This document shows, piece by piece, positions 1-8,402 of a stretch of 64,000 nucleotides of DNA. Each line of letters begins with the position of its first letter. Within the stretch, counting starts at the first letter, position 1. The position numbers were made by a program, and so were the translations under genes. The notes under the pieces were generated by a model. The model was not told the DNA's origin and made no database searches. It worked only from the letters and a program-made list of their open reading frames with translations. This DNA is from Bradyrhizobium rifense (GTDB taxonomy: Bacteria; Pseudomonadota; Alphaproteobacteria; Rhizobiales; Xanthobacteraceae): positions 124,001 to 188,000 of the forward strand of contig NZ_VSSS01000030.1 of assembly GCF_008123425.1 (NCBI RefSeq). The letters are read 5' to 3'.

Positions 1-403
1 CGGCCTCGACCGACTTCGCATCGGTGTCGGCGAGGGCAATTGCGGTGGCCTCATAATAGTCGGCGCGATCGGTGTATTTCTGCACGCGCGCACGCTCGAG
101 CCCTTCGACCAGCACCTTCACGGTGCCATCGGGAAGCTTCAAGAGCTGCAGCACGCTTGCAAGCGTACCGGTCTCGTAAATGGCATCGGGCGCCGGATCA
201 TCGTCGGACGCGTTCTTCTGCGTCGCGAGCATGATCAGCGCGTCGTTCTTCATCACCTCTTCGAGCGCGCGGATCGACTTCTCGCGACCGACGAAGAGCG
301 GAACGATCATGTGCGGGAAGACGACGATATCGCGCAGCGGCAACACGGGATAAGCGTGCGTCTCGCCATGGACGATGGTTGGCCGGGGTTTTGGATTAGT
401 CAT
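1..403 (-). CDS. lon: ATP-dependent Lon protease, N-terminal part (runs off window)
   Basis: Lon is a cytosolic AAA+ serine protease that degrades misfolded and regulatory proteins. Only the first 134 or so residues lie in the window; the gene continues beyond position 1. The translated start is MTNPKPRPTIVHGE, followed by the substrate-binding LON domain (AYPVLPLRDIVVFPHMIVPL and FVGREKSIRALEEVM), which is typical of alphaproteobacterial Lon. The ATG at 403 is preceded by an A/G-rich ribosome site (AAAGGAAAAGG). It is the last gene of the tig-clpP-clpX-lon quality-control block, but a 325-bp gap with its own candidate heat-shock promoter separates it from clpX, so it is probably transcribed on its own. 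Confidence 0.96.
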   Translation of the reverse strand, partial: MTNPKPRPTIVHGETHAYPVLPLRDIVVFPHMIVPLFVGREKSIRALEEVMKNDALIMLATQKNASDDDPAPDAIYETGTLASVLQLLKLPDGTVKVLVEGLERARVQKYTDRADYYEATAIALADTDAKSVEA

Positions 404-573
404 GGCCTTTTCCTTTTGCTTTGCCCCCTCGCACGCAGTCCGCCGCTCTCATGCGCAACCGCCACAAGGTGCCGAGGTGATCCACAAAACCAGCCTACCA
501 TTCGAAGGTTGGACCGGGCTTGCCGGATCGGAACTGAGGCGAATCTTGAACAGAATTCTCGCTCGCCGCCGAC

Positions 574-605
574 ATTAGGTGGCTATCGACCCGGGGGGTG
601 TCAAG
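574..605 (-). promoter_or_regulatory. candidate RpoH (sigma32-type) promoter of lon
   Basis: Read on the minus strand, CTTGAC (605-600) is followed after exactly 17 bases by CCACCTAAT (582-574). This resembles the rhizobial heat-shock consensus CTTGAC-N17-CCnCnTAnnT. It points at lon with a predicted start about 160 bases upstream of the ATG. Lon is a classic heat-shock gene, so the assignment fits, but the -10 match is partial. Confidence 0.4.
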
Positions 606-661
606 TCATTGAAAAACACGCGCCATCAGGCGCTTACGCACTGGGGTAAGCGACGCAACAT

Positions 662-688
662 CGGCTGCGGAGTAGATTTCCGCAGCCG
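662..688 (-). terminator. hairpin downstream of clpX, candidate terminator
   Basis: Perfect 10-bp stem (CGGCTGCGGA / TCCGCAGCCG) with a 7-base loop, 41 bases past the clpX stop. No T-run follows on the minus strand, so it may be a processing or stabilising hairpin rather than an efficient intrinsic terminator. Confidence 0.4.
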
Positions 689-728
689 CTACTATGAATG
701 ACGTTTGGAGCGTTCCAGCGCCGCAAAA

Positions 729-2000
729 TCAGGCGCTGGCGTTCTCGACGGCACGATCGGACCGATCGGCATAGATGTAGAGCGGACGCGCCGTTCCTTC
801 CACGACTTCGCGGGAAATCACGACTTCTTCCACACCTTCCAGGCCCGGCAGGTCGAACATGGTCTCGAGCAGGATCGCTTCGAGGATCGAACGCAGACCA
901 CGCGCGCCGGTCTTGCGCTCGATCGCCTTGCGGGCAACCGCGCCAAGCGCCTCGTCGGCGAAGGTCAGCTCGATGTTCTCCATCTCGAACAGCCGCTGGT
1001 ACTGTTTCACCAGCGCGTTCTTCGGCTCGGTCAGGATCTTCTTCAGCGAAACCTCGTCCAGATCCTCGAGCGTCGCCACGACCGGCAGACGGCCGACGAA
1101 CTCGGGGATGAGGCCGTACTTCAGGAGATCCTCAGGCTCGACGTGACGGAAGATCTCGCCGGTGCGGCGGTCTTCCGGCGCCATCACCTGGGCAGCAAAA
1201 CCGATCGAGGTCGACCGTCCCCGCGCCGAGATGATCTTCTCGAGGCCGGCGAACGCACCGCCGCAGATGAACAGGATGTTGGTGGTATCCACCTGCAGGA
1301 ATTCCTGCTGCGGATGCTTGCGGCCGCCCTGCGGCGGGACCGAAGCCACCGTGCCTTCCATGATCTTCAGCAGCGCCTGCTGCACGCCCTCACCCGACAC
1401 GTCGCGCGTGATCGAGGGATTGTCGGACTTGCGGCTGATCTTGTCGATTTCGTCGATGTAGACGATGCCGCGCTGGGCACGCTCGACATTGTAGTCGGCG
1501 GCCTGGAGGAGCTTCAGGATGATGTTCTCGACGTCCTCACCGACATAGCCGGCCTCGGTCAGCGTCGTCGCATCCGCCATCGTGAACGGCACGTCCAGAA
1601 TCCGGGCGAGCGTCTGCGCGAGCAGCGTCTTGCCCGAACCGGTCGGACCGATCAGCAGGATGTTCGACTTCGCGAGCTCGACGTCGTTGTGCTTGGTCTG
1701 GTGGTTGAGGCGCTTGTAGTGGTTGTGCACCGCGACCGACAGGACCTTCTTGGCATGGCTCTGGCCGATGACGTAATCGTCCAGGACCTTGCAGATTTCC
1801 TTCGGCGTCGGAATCCCGTCGCGCGACTTGACCAGCGAGGACTTGTTCTCCTCGCGGATGATGTCCATGCAGAGCTCAACGCACTCGTCGCAAATGAAGA
1901 CCGTGGGACCCGCGATCAGTTTGCGGACTTCGTGCTGGCTCTTGCCGCAGAACGAGCAATATAGCGTGTTCTTGGAGTCGCTCGTGCCGACCTTACTCAT
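729..2000 (-). CDS. clpX: ATP-dependent Clp protease ATP-binding subunit ClpX
   Basis: ClpX is the AAA+ unfoldase that recognises substrates and feeds them to the ClpP chamber in the cytosol. The 423-residue protein has full family length. It carries the N-terminal zinc-binding domain (CSFCGK near residue 17 and CDECVELC near residue 38), Walker A GPTGSGKT near residue 117, Walker B with VYIDEIDKI, and the C-terminal small AAA domain. The pore loop region (YVGEDVENI) is intact. It lies downstream of clpP on the same strand, with 464 bp between them. In alphaproteobacteria ClpXP turns over cell-cycle regulators, and a gcrA-type gene lies elsewhere in this window. Confidence 0.98.
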   Translation of the reverse strand: MSKVGTSDSKNTLYCSFCGKSQHEVRKLIAGPTVFICDECVELCMDIIREENKSSLVKSRDGIPTPKEICKVLDDYVIGQSHAKKVLSVAVHNHYKRLNHQTKHNDVELAKSNILLIGPTGSGKTLLAQTLARILDVPFTMADATTLTEAGYVGEDVENIILKLLQAADYNVERAQRGIVYIDEIDKISRKSDNPSITRDVSGEGVQQALLKIMEGTVASVPPQGGRKHPQQEFLQVDTTNILFICGGAFAGLEKIISARGRSTSIGFAAQVMAPEDRRTGEIFRHVEPEDLLKYGLIPEFVGRLPVVATLEDLDEVSLKKILTEPKNALVKQYQRLFEMENIELTFADEALGAVARKAIERKTGARGLRSILEAILLETMFDLPGLEGVEEVVISREVVEGTARPLYIYADRSDRAVENASA

Positions 2001-2464
2001 TCATGTCTCCGTCCGCGGTTCGATCCCGTCCGCTCGATCGTCCCATCCCGAAACGTTCGCGGGTAAGGGACTCAAATAGAGCAAATTCCGTACCAAAAAA
2101 GACCCTACGCGTCACACACCGTGCGAATCACGGTCACTCGATTCTCCGCGATCATAGCCGATCAGTCGTAGCCAACCATGCTGTCACCCGACTATCAAGA
2201 ATTCGCTAATCGGGGGGGCGCTGGCTACCCGTGACAATACCGTGATTTCACGTCTTGGCACGGGCGAAGTGACCGAAATCACCCCAGCGTTGCTGGATTA
2301 CCACGAAAAACAAGCACGAAAGCGGAACTTTCTGCCTGTCGCAGGGCGCAAAACCGCGTCTTTTGCGCCCTCGCGAGGTGCGTCGTTAACGCGAACGTCG
2401 CCCTCACGATCCCCACGGAATCCCCAAGAGGAATTCCAGGGATCGATGTTACGGCCCCAGCGCG
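2001..2464. other. clpP-clpX intergenic region (464 bp)
   Basis: No protein gene is convincing here; the reading frames are arginine/serine-rich noise. It holds the clpX leader and presumably a clpX promoter. A compound inverted repeat at 2408-2444 (GATCCC...GGGATC around GGAAT...ATTCC) just past clpP could end the clpP transcript. A perfect 12-bp palindrome CGTGATTTCACG sits at 2241-2252 with no assigned role. Confidence 0.5.
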
Positions 2465-3097
2465 TTACTGGGGCTTCGCCGCCGGTTCCTCGGCACGCTT
2501 GTCGATCACCCTGTCGACGAGGCCAAATTCCTTGGCGTCGTTGGCGGTCAGGAACTTGTCGCGCTCCAGCGCGTCCTCGATCGACTTGTAGGTCTGGCCG
2601 GTGTGCTTCACGTAGATCTCGTTGAGCCGCTTCTTCAGGTTCAGGATTTCCTGCGCGTGCAGCATGATGTCGGTGGCCTGACCCTGGAAACCGCCGGAGG
2701 GCTGATGGACCATGATGCGCGCGTTCGGCAGCGAGAAGCGCATGTCCTTCTCGCCGGCGGCGAGCAGCAGCGAGCCCATAGAGGCCGCCTGCCCCGTGCA
2801 CAGCGTCGAGACCGGCGGGCGGATGAACTGCATGGTGTCGTAGATCGCGAGGCCCGACGTCACCACGCCGCCCGGCGAGTTGATGTACATCGAGATTTCC
2901 TTCTTCGGATTTTCCGCCTCAAGAAACAACAACTGTGCAACGATCAGCGTCGACATGCCGTCCTCGACCGGTCCGGTCAGGAAGATGATGCGCTCTTTCA
3001 GCAGGCGCGAGAAAATGTCGTAGGCGCGCTCGCCACGGTTGGTCTGCTCGACCACCATGGGCACGAGGTTCATGTAGGTTTCAACCGGATCGCGCAT
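2465..3097 (-). CDS. clpP: ATP-dependent Clp protease proteolytic subunit ClpP
   Basis: ClpP forms the tetradecameric serine-protease barrel that degrades substrates delivered by ClpX or ClpA. The 210-residue product has the full catalytic triad: Ser106 in GQAASMGS, His131 in IMVHQPSGG, and Asp180 in ERDKFL. The N-terminal axial loop segment and handle region are also intact. It sits between tig and clpX, the usual order, and all three are on the minus strand. The ATG at 3097 starts MRDPVETYMNLVPMV as in other rhizobial ClpP proteins. Confidence 0.98.
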   Translation of the reverse strand: MRDPVETYMNLVPMVVEQTNRGERAYDIFSRLLKERIIFLTGPVEDGMSTLIVAQLLFLEAENPKKEISMYINSPGGVVTSGLAIYDTMQFIRPPVSTLCTGQAASMGSLLLAAGEKDMRFSLPNARIMVHQPSGGFQGQATDIMLHAQEILNLKKRLNEIYVKHTGQTYKSIEDALERDKFLTANDAKEFGLVDRVIDKRAEEPAAKPQ

Positions 3098-3293
3098 GAG
3101 TCACCTAGGTTTTCGGAGGACGTCGCCACTTTGCAGCCGATGGACGTCCCGTGATGCAGGAAGTTGGTAGAAGAAGAACGCTCGCGGGTAGAACGCTGGG
3201 TACAGGGTGCACCGACAGATATAGCCCAATTCACGCCAGACAAGTGCGGAACGAATTAAGGCTTAATCCACCGGGCACTTGAAGCTGATTCTC

Positions 3294-3331
3294 GCAAAAA
3301 GGCCCAGCCGGCCATCTGGCTAGCTGGGCCT
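3294..3331 (-). terminator. Rho-independent terminator of tig
   Basis: On the minus strand a perfect 9-bp stem (AGGCCCAGC / GCTGGGCCT) with a 14-base loop is followed directly by TTTTT, 41 bases past the trigger factor stop codon. Stem plus T-run make a strong intrinsic terminator, so tig is probably transcribed separately from clpP. Confidence 0.8.
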
Positions 3332-3371
3332 GTTTGCTGATCATCCTTAATAGAAGACTGTCTCAACGCCT

Positions 3372-4730
3372 TCAGGCCGCAGTCTTTTCTTCGTCGTCCT
3401 TGTACAAATCCTCGCGCGAGACCTTCTTCTCGGTCACGTTGGCGAGTTCGAGGATGAAGTCGACGACCTTGTCCTCGTAGATCGGTGCACGAAGCTGGGC
3501 CAGCGCCTGGGCATTGCTGCGGTAATAGTCCCAGACTTCCTTCTCGCGGCCTGGCATCGAGCGGGCGCGCTCGATCACGGCACGGCCGACCTCGTCGTCG
3601 GTGACGGTGATCTTGTTCTTCTCGCCAATCTCGGAGAGCACGAGACCGAGACGCACGCGGCGGTCGGCGATCTTGTGGTACTCTTCCTTTGCCTTGTCCT
3701 CAGTGGTGTCCTCGTCGGCAAAGGTCTTGCCGGCCGAATCCATCTCGGCCTTGACCGAGTTCCACATCAGATTGAACTCCTCGTCGACCAGCGAGGACGG
3801 CGCCTCGAAGCGATGCGCCTCGTCGAGACGGTCGAGCAGCGCGCGCTTGACGCGCTGGCGCGTTGCATTGGCGTATTCGGCAACCAGACGCTCGCGCGCG
3901 GCTTCCTTGAGCTTGTCCAGCGATTCGAGGCCGAGCGTCTTGGCAAACTCGTCGTCGATCACGAGATCCTGCGGCGCCTCGATCAGCGTCGCGGTGGTCT
4001 CGAACTCGGCCGGCTGGCCGGCGAGCTTCTCGCTCATGTAGTTCTTGGGGAACGCCACCTTCAGCGTGCGCGTCTCGTTCGCACCGATGCCGATGAGCTG
4101 CTCCTCGAAGCCCGGGATGAAGGTGTTGGAGCCGATCACGACCTGGATGCCCTCACCGGTGCCGCCCTCGAAGGCTTCGCCGTTGATGGTGCCCTTGAAG
4201 CTGATGGTGACGCGGTCGCTGGATTCAGCCTTCGCGCCCTCGGCCTTGGCCGCATAGCCGCGGTTGGTGTCGGCAATGCGCTTGATCGCTTCGTCAATGT
4301 CCGAATCGGACACGTCGGCAACGGGCTTCTCGACCTGGAAGGTCTTGAAGTCGGCGAGCGCGATGGCAGGCACCACTTCGATCGCGACCGTGTAGGTCAG
4401 GTCGGACTTGCCCGAGAGCAGTTCCTCGACCTCAGCCTGCTCGGTCGGCATGGTGATCTTCGGCTCGGTCGCGAGCTTGAAGCCGCGCTCGGTGAAGAGC
4501 TGGGTGTTGGTGTCGCGGATGGTCTGGTCGATCGTCTCGGCCATCACCGAGCGGCCATAGACCTTCTTGAGGTGGCCGACCGGCACCTTGCCGGGACGAA
4601 AGCCGTTGAGACGGACCTTGTCCTTGAGGTCGACGAGCTTGGCGCCAGCCTTGGCGTCGAGATCAGACGCGGGAACGCTGATCTTGAACTCGTGCTTCAA
4701 GCCTTCCGAGAGGGTTTCTGTGACCTGCAT
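3372..4730 (-). CDS. tig: trigger factor (ribosome-associated peptidyl-prolyl isomerase)
   Basis: Trigger factor is the first chaperone that nascent chains meet at the ribosome exit tunnel. The 452-residue protein has the N-terminal ribosome-binding domain with the signature GFRPGKVP near residue 44. A central FKBP-type isomerase domain follows (SSDRVTISFKG, PGFEEQLIG), then the helical C-terminal chaperone arms. I chose the ATG at 4730 (MQVTETLSEG), which matches family N-termini. An upstream in-frame ATG at 4739 would add three residues. It is the first gene of the tig-clpP-clpX-lon block. Confidence 0.97.
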   Translation of the reverse strand: MQVTETLSEGLKHEFKISVPASDLDAKAGAKLVDLKDKVRLNGFRPGKVPVGHLKKVYGRSVMAETIDQTIRDTNTQLFTERGFKLATEPKITMPTEQAEVEELLSGKSDLTYTVAIEVVPAIALADFKTFQVEKPVADVSDSDIDEAIKRIADTNRGYAAKAEGAKAESSDRVTISFKGTINGEAFEGGTGEGIQVVIGSNTFIPGFEEQLIGIGANETRTLKVAFPKNYMSEKLAGQPAEFETTATLIEAPQDLVIDDEFAKTLGLESLDKLKEAARERLVAEYANATRQRVKRALLDRLDEAHRFEAPSSLVDEEFNLMWNSVKAEMDSAGKTFADEDTTEDKAKEEYHKIADRRVRLGLVLSEIGEKNKITVTDDEVGRAVIERARSMPGREKEVWDYYRSNAQALAQLRAPIYEDKVVDFILELANVTEKKVSREDLYKDDEEKTAA

Positions 4731-4908
4731 GGCGTCCAATCTTCTTCTCGTTCGGTCCCGGCACGCTCGCGCGTCGGGACGCTGTCATTAATCGATCCGG
4801 CGCGAGGCAAACGCCTCAACGCCGGTGGTTCATCGAGCCCGGCTCCAGGCGGAAAACATCCGCGCGGAGCGAGGCCCCTCAGTAATCCGTGCAAACGCTG
4901 AAAGCGCT

Positions 4909-4993
4909 TGGTGCGGGCGGAGGGACTCGAACCCCCACAACTTTCGTCACTGGAACCTAAATCCAGCGCGTCTACCAGTTCCGCCACGCCCGC
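4909..4993 (-). tRNA. tRNA-Leu (anticodon UAG)
   Basis: An 85-base cloverleaf with the encoded CCA end. The 7-bp acceptor stem pairs GCGGGCG with CGCCCGC. The D-arm reads GGCGGAACTGGTAGACGC. The anticodon stem CTGGA/TCCAG encloses loop TTTAGGT, giving anticodon TAG. There is a leucine-type extra arm (TGACGAAAGTTGTG), and the T-arm is GGGGGTTCGAGTCCCTC. It reads CUN leucine codons. Confidence 0.96.
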
Positions 4994-5147
4994 GTAAATT
5001 TGCATCAAGACCGGCCGCGATGCCGCGGGCGGCGGGCTTATAGCATGTGCCCGCCTGTTCGCAGCAAAAAAATGGCCCGATGGAGGCACCCTCCAAGTAG
5101 GCACGATGGCTGGACTTATCCAGCGCGGCGTGGTCCGGATCGCGCTT

Positions 5148-6464
5148 ATGAAACCGCGGATTTTCGACCCCAATCGACGAGAGGTTTTGGTCGGACTGGG
5201 CGCCTCGCTGGGGGCCTCGGCCGCCGGGCTGATAACCGGCGGCGCGGGTCCGCTTCCGACCGCCCAGGTCCTCCTTCAGGCAAGGCCTGCCACGCTGGCC
5301 CTGAGGCCGGGTCAACCGGCTACACCGATCTGGGAGCTGGCCGCTGCAAGCCATATCGGGAATGTGCGTTTCAAGCGTGGGGACCGCTGCGAAGTGGTCT
5401 TTCGGAACGACCTGCCTGTGCCGGTTGCGCCAGTCTGGTACGGCCTCGATAGCATAGCCGTGCCGGACCCGCTGGCGGGACGGGCGCCCACCGCACCGGG
5501 CTCGACCGAAACATCAATTATTTCAATACCAAACGCGGGAACCTTGCTTGCCAACTTCCGTCTCTTTGAGGACCGCCTGAACCAGCCGGCCCGCCCGCTC
5601 CCGATCATCGCCGCGGAGACGAGCTCAGTCACCAGCGACCGCGACGAGATTCTGCTCATCGAGGAATGGCGCGTGCGGCCGGACGGCACCGCGCTGTCGC
5701 CGGGCCGCGACCCTAAGGACACGACCCCGCTCTACACCCTGAACGGCCGGACTTCGTTCGAGCTCTCAGCAGCCGTCGGCGAGCGGCTGCGGCTGCGCTT
5801 CATCAACGGCTCGCAACGATCTGTTCTGGCAATCAAATTGGAAAGCCACGAGGTCCAGGTGATGGCGCTGGACGGACAGCCGTCGGAGCCCTTCCCGGCC
5901 CGCAATGGCGCCCTGGTGCTCGCCCCAGGCGCCCGCGCCGATGCTTTTGTGGATGCAGCCACATCGGCCGCATTCGTGCTCCATGACGGCAAGGACGCGC
6001 GCCCGATCGGGCGCCTCGCGATCTCCGGCAAACTGGACCGGCGTGCGCCGCTGCCGCCACCGCAGCCACTGCCTTCGAACAACCTTCCCGAAAAACTCGA
6101 CCTGAAAGGCGCCCTGCGGTTCGATGTCGCGCTCGGCGCCCCCGACGCCGGCTGGACCCGGACGGCCAATTTCTCCACCGCCTCCGCCCCCGCCTTCCGC
6201 GCCAAGACCGGCCGGACCGTCGTGCTGGCGGTGAAGAACCCCGCCCCTGCGACCGCCGTCTTCCACCTGCACGGCCACCATTTCCGCCTGCTCGACCGGC
6301 TCGACGACGGCTGGAAGCCCTACTGGCTCGACACGCTCGCCCTCGAGCCCGGCAAGACCGAGCGCATCGCCTTTGCTGCGACCTCACCGGGACGATGGCT
6401 GATCGAATCCGTCGTGACCGACTGGGCCGCGCCGCGGCTGGTGCGGTGGTATGGAGTGGAGTGA
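5148..6464 (+). CDS. multicopper-oxidase-like periplasmic protein lacking most copper ligands
   Basis: The 438-residue protein has a Tat-type signal (NRREVLVGLGAS near residue 9) and the fold signatures of a three-cupredoxin multicopper oxidase, so it should be periplasmic. The C-terminal motif survives only as HLHGHH (residues 373-378). The first His of the usual HPxHLHG is gone. The HCHxxxH stretch after GRW is replaced by LIESVVTDW. In domain 1 the expected HWHG and WYHSH positions read VWYG and LLANF. It therefore probably cannot carry type 1 or a full type 2/3 copper centre. Family precedents without copper exist (FtsP/SufI, a division-associated protein). I chose the ATG at 5148 because it places the Tat motif at the N-terminus; an ATG at 5106 would add 14 residues. 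Confidence 0.85.
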   Translation: MKPRIFDPNRREVLVGLGASLGASAAGLITGGAGPLPTAQVLLQARPATLALRPGQPATPIWELAAASHIGNVRFKRGDRCEVVFRNDLPVPVAPVWYGLDSIAVPDPLAGRAPTAPGSTETSIISIPNAGTLLANFRLFEDRLNQPARPLPIIAAETSSVTSDRDEILLIEEWRVRPDGTALSPGRDPKDTTPLYTLNGRTSFELSAAVGERLRLRFINGSQRSVLAIKLESHEVQVMALDGQPSEPFPARNGALVLAPGARADAFVDAATSAAFVLHDGKDARPIGRLAISGKLDRRAPLPPPQPLPSNNLPEKLDLKGALRFDVALGAPDAGWTRTANFSTASAPAFRAKTGRTVVLAVKNPAPATAVFHLHGHHFRLLDRLDDGWKPYWLDTLALEPGKTERIAFAATSPGRWLIESVVTDWAAPRLVRWYGVE

Positions 6465-6465
6465 G

Positions 6466-6903
6466 CTATGCCCGCGTCCAAACGTACCGGACGTCCGGCT
6501 CCTTCTCCTCGTTCCGCGCCCCGTCTGTCTGCTCGGCCAGCCTGAACCCGCGCGCCTCGTAGAATCGCCGCGCCGGCGCGTTGCGCTGGAAGGTCCAGAG
6601 CTCGAGCCGCTCGCTGGCGCCTTTGGCGATGTCGAGGAGATCGGTGCCAATGCCGCGGCCCTGCGCGGCGGGAAGAACGTAGAGCTGCTCGATCCAGCCG
6701 TCGCGAAACGCGATGATCCCGCTCAGCACTTCATCGTCAAAATGTCCCCAGACGCGGCAGGTCGGAAAGACACGCTCGCGGTAGAACCAGTGATCCTCGT
6801 CCGGCGTGTGCAGCCCGATGAGCCACGGCATCGCCTGGTCGAACGCGGCCCGATGGACCTGCGCCGCCGCGCCCATATCGGTGAGCGCGAGCGGCCGCAG
6901 CAT
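6466..6903 (-). CDS. GNAT family N-acetyltransferase
   Basis: This 145-residue protein has the acetyl-CoA binding signature of the GNAT fold (QGRGIGTDLL near residue 87), followed by the C-terminal FYEARGFRL strand. The substrate is unknown. The start codon overlaps the stop of the upstream NAD(P)HX repair gene (TGATG arrangement at 6901-6905), so translation is probably coupled. Its 3' end is one base away from the stop of the convergent multicopper-oxidase-like gene, and no terminator is visible between them. Confidence 0.88.
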   Translation of the reverse strand: MLRPLALTDMGAAAQVHRAAFDQAMPWLIGLHTPDEDHWFYRERVFPTCRVWGHFDDEVLSGIIAFRDGWIEQLYVLPAAQGRGIGTDLLDIAKGASERLELWTFQRNAPARRFYEARGFRLAEQTDGARNEEKEPDVRYVWTRA

Positions 6904-8402
6904 CAGTACTCGATCCCGAGCGCGTTGTAGATCCGCCGGTGCACAGCCGGCAGAGTCTCGGTGAGATCTTCCGCAATCAGCCCCGGCCCTGCTTCGCTTG
7001 CCGCCTCGCCGTGCATCCAGACGCCGATGCTGGCGGCTTCGAACGCCGGCACGCCCTGCGCCAAGAGACCAGCGATGATGCCGGCGAGCACGTCGCCGGC
7101 GCCAGCGGTGGCGAGCCATGGCGGCGCGTTGGCCGCGATGGTGGCGCGGCCATCAGGCGCGGCGATCGTGGTGTCAGGGCCTTTCAGGAGCACGACGGCG
7201 CCGGAGCGCTCGGCAGCGGCGCGCACGCGCTCGAGCTTCGAGCGGCCCGGAGTCTTGTTGCTGAGGTCGGAAAACAGCCGCGGAAACTCGCCCTCGTGCG
7301 GCGTCAGCACCACCTGGGCCCCGAGCGAAGACTTGATCGATTCAAACAGCCGCTCGGGATTGGCGGCAAAGCTCGTCAGCGCATCCGCGTCGAGCACGAC
7401 ATGGCGCTGCGTCGAGATCGCGGTGTGAACCATATCGCAGGTCCGCTCACCGACGCCGGCGCCGGGACCGATCATGCAGGTGTTGTAGCGCTTGTCGCCA
7501 AGCAGCTCGCCGAATTCGACCACGGTGTCGACGGCGCGAACCATCACGGCCGTCAGTGCGCTTGCATTGATCGCGAGCGCATCGCGCGGGGACGCGAGCG
7601 TCACGAGGCCAGCGCCGGCGCGCAAGGCACCGCGGGCGGCGAGCCGCGCAGCACCGGTCGCGGCCACATCGCCGGAGACCGCCAGCACGTGGCCACGCGC
7701 GTATTTATGGCCGTCGATGCGCGGCACCGGAAATGCTGCGCCCCAGAAATCCGGATCGTTCTCGAAGAGCTGCGGCGCGATCTCGTCGAGCACCTGCGCG
7801 TCGATGCCGATATCGGCAACGCGCACGTGGCCGCAATGCATGCGCCCCGGCAGCAGGAGATGCGCGGGCTTCTTGCGGAAGAAGGTGACGGTCTCGATGG
7901 CATTCACCGCGACGCCCAGCACCGCAGCGCTGGTGCCGTTGATGCCGCTCGGCAGATCGACCGCCAGCACCGGCGCGCCATTGGCGTTGATCGCCTCGAT
8001 CATCGCCCGCGCCTCGCCGTCGACGGGACGGCTCAAGCCCGCGCCGAACAGCGCATCGATGATCAGCGCCGGCTTTCCGATCGCCTGCGGATTGAACGGC
8101 AGCACCGGCTGCTTCCAGCCGCGCGCGGCGGAGGCTGCGTCGCCCTGAAGCTGATCGCGCTCGCACATCAGGATGATCGAGACCTCGCGGCCTTGCGCGG
8201 CGAGCTCGGCGGCTGCGACAAAACCGTCACCGCCATTGTTGCCGGGGCCGGCCACGATCAGGATCGGCCCCTCCTCCACCAGCGCGTTGGCGGCTTCGGC
8301 GACCGCCTGGCCGGCGCTCAGCATCAGCTTGAAGCCGGGCGTGCCGGCCGTGATGCTGAGTTGATCAGCCCGCTGCATTTCGGCGGTGGTTAGAACTTCC
8401 AT
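6903..8402 (-). CDS. nnr: bifunctional NAD(P)H-hydrate epimerase / ADP-dependent NAD(P)H-hydrate dehydratase
   Basis: This enzyme repairs damaged NADHX and NADPHX. The N-terminal YjeF-type domain (about residues 1-215) epimerises the hydrate. It carries the phosphate-binding GPGNNGGDG loop and the DLPSGI segment. The C-terminal ribokinase-like domain (about 225-495) dehydrates it using ADP and has the LTPHEGEF and AGAGDVLAG motifs. The total is 499 residues, the usual size of the fused form. The ATG at 8402 (MEVLTTAEMQRAD) is the conserved start; the longer reading frame upstream has no family similarity. It is first in a two-gene unit with the GNAT gene and divergent from glnB. Confidence 0.95.
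   Translation of the reverse strand: MEVLTTAEMQRADQLSITAGTPGFKLMLSAGQAVAEAANALVEEGPILIVAGPGNNGGDGFVAAAELAAQGREVSIILMCERDQLQGDAASAARGWKQPVLPFNPQAIGKPALIIDALFGAGLSRPVDGEARAMIEAINANGAPVLAVDLPSGINGTSAAVLGVAVNAIETVTFFRKKPAHLLLPGRMHCGHVRVADIGIDAQVLDEIAPQLFENDPDFWGAAFPVPRIDGHKYARGHVLAVSGDVAATGAARLAARGALRAGAGLVTLASPRDALAINASALTAVMVRAVDTVVEFGELLGDKRYNTCMIGPGAGVGERTCDMVHTAISTQRHVVLDADALTSFAANPERLFESIKSSLGAQVVLTPHEGEFPRLFSDLSNKTPGRSKLERVRAAAERSGAVVLLKGPDTTIAAPDGRATIAANAPPWLATAGAGDVLAGIIAGLLAQGVPAFEAASIGVWMHGEAASEAGPGLIAEDLTETLPAVHRRIYNALGIEY

Larger units (their letters stand above)
404..728. other. lon-clpX intergenic region (325 bp)
   Basis: No gene is supported here. The half next to clpX holds a perfect 10-bp inverted repeat (662-688), a candidate clpX terminator. 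The half next to lon holds a candidate RpoH-type promoter (574-605) and about 160 bp of lon leader. The short reading frames across it have no coding character. Confidence 0.6.

Noticed and set aside
705..1964. 419-codon open frame opposite clpX
   Set aside because: It is the antisense of clpX; its translation is Arg/Asp/Leu-rich without any family motif, as expected from high-GC third positions on the other strand.
2254..2271. TGGCAC that resembles a sigma54 -24 box
   Set aside because: The -12 half reads AAGTG rather than TTGCA, so the essential GC doublet is missing.
3675..4901. Long open frame opposite trigger factor
   Set aside because: Shadow of tig on the opposite strand; no start-site support or domain.
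6939..8393. 484-codon frame opposite nnr
   Set aside because: Antisense shadow of the NAD(P)HX repair gene, which has clear domains on the minus strand.
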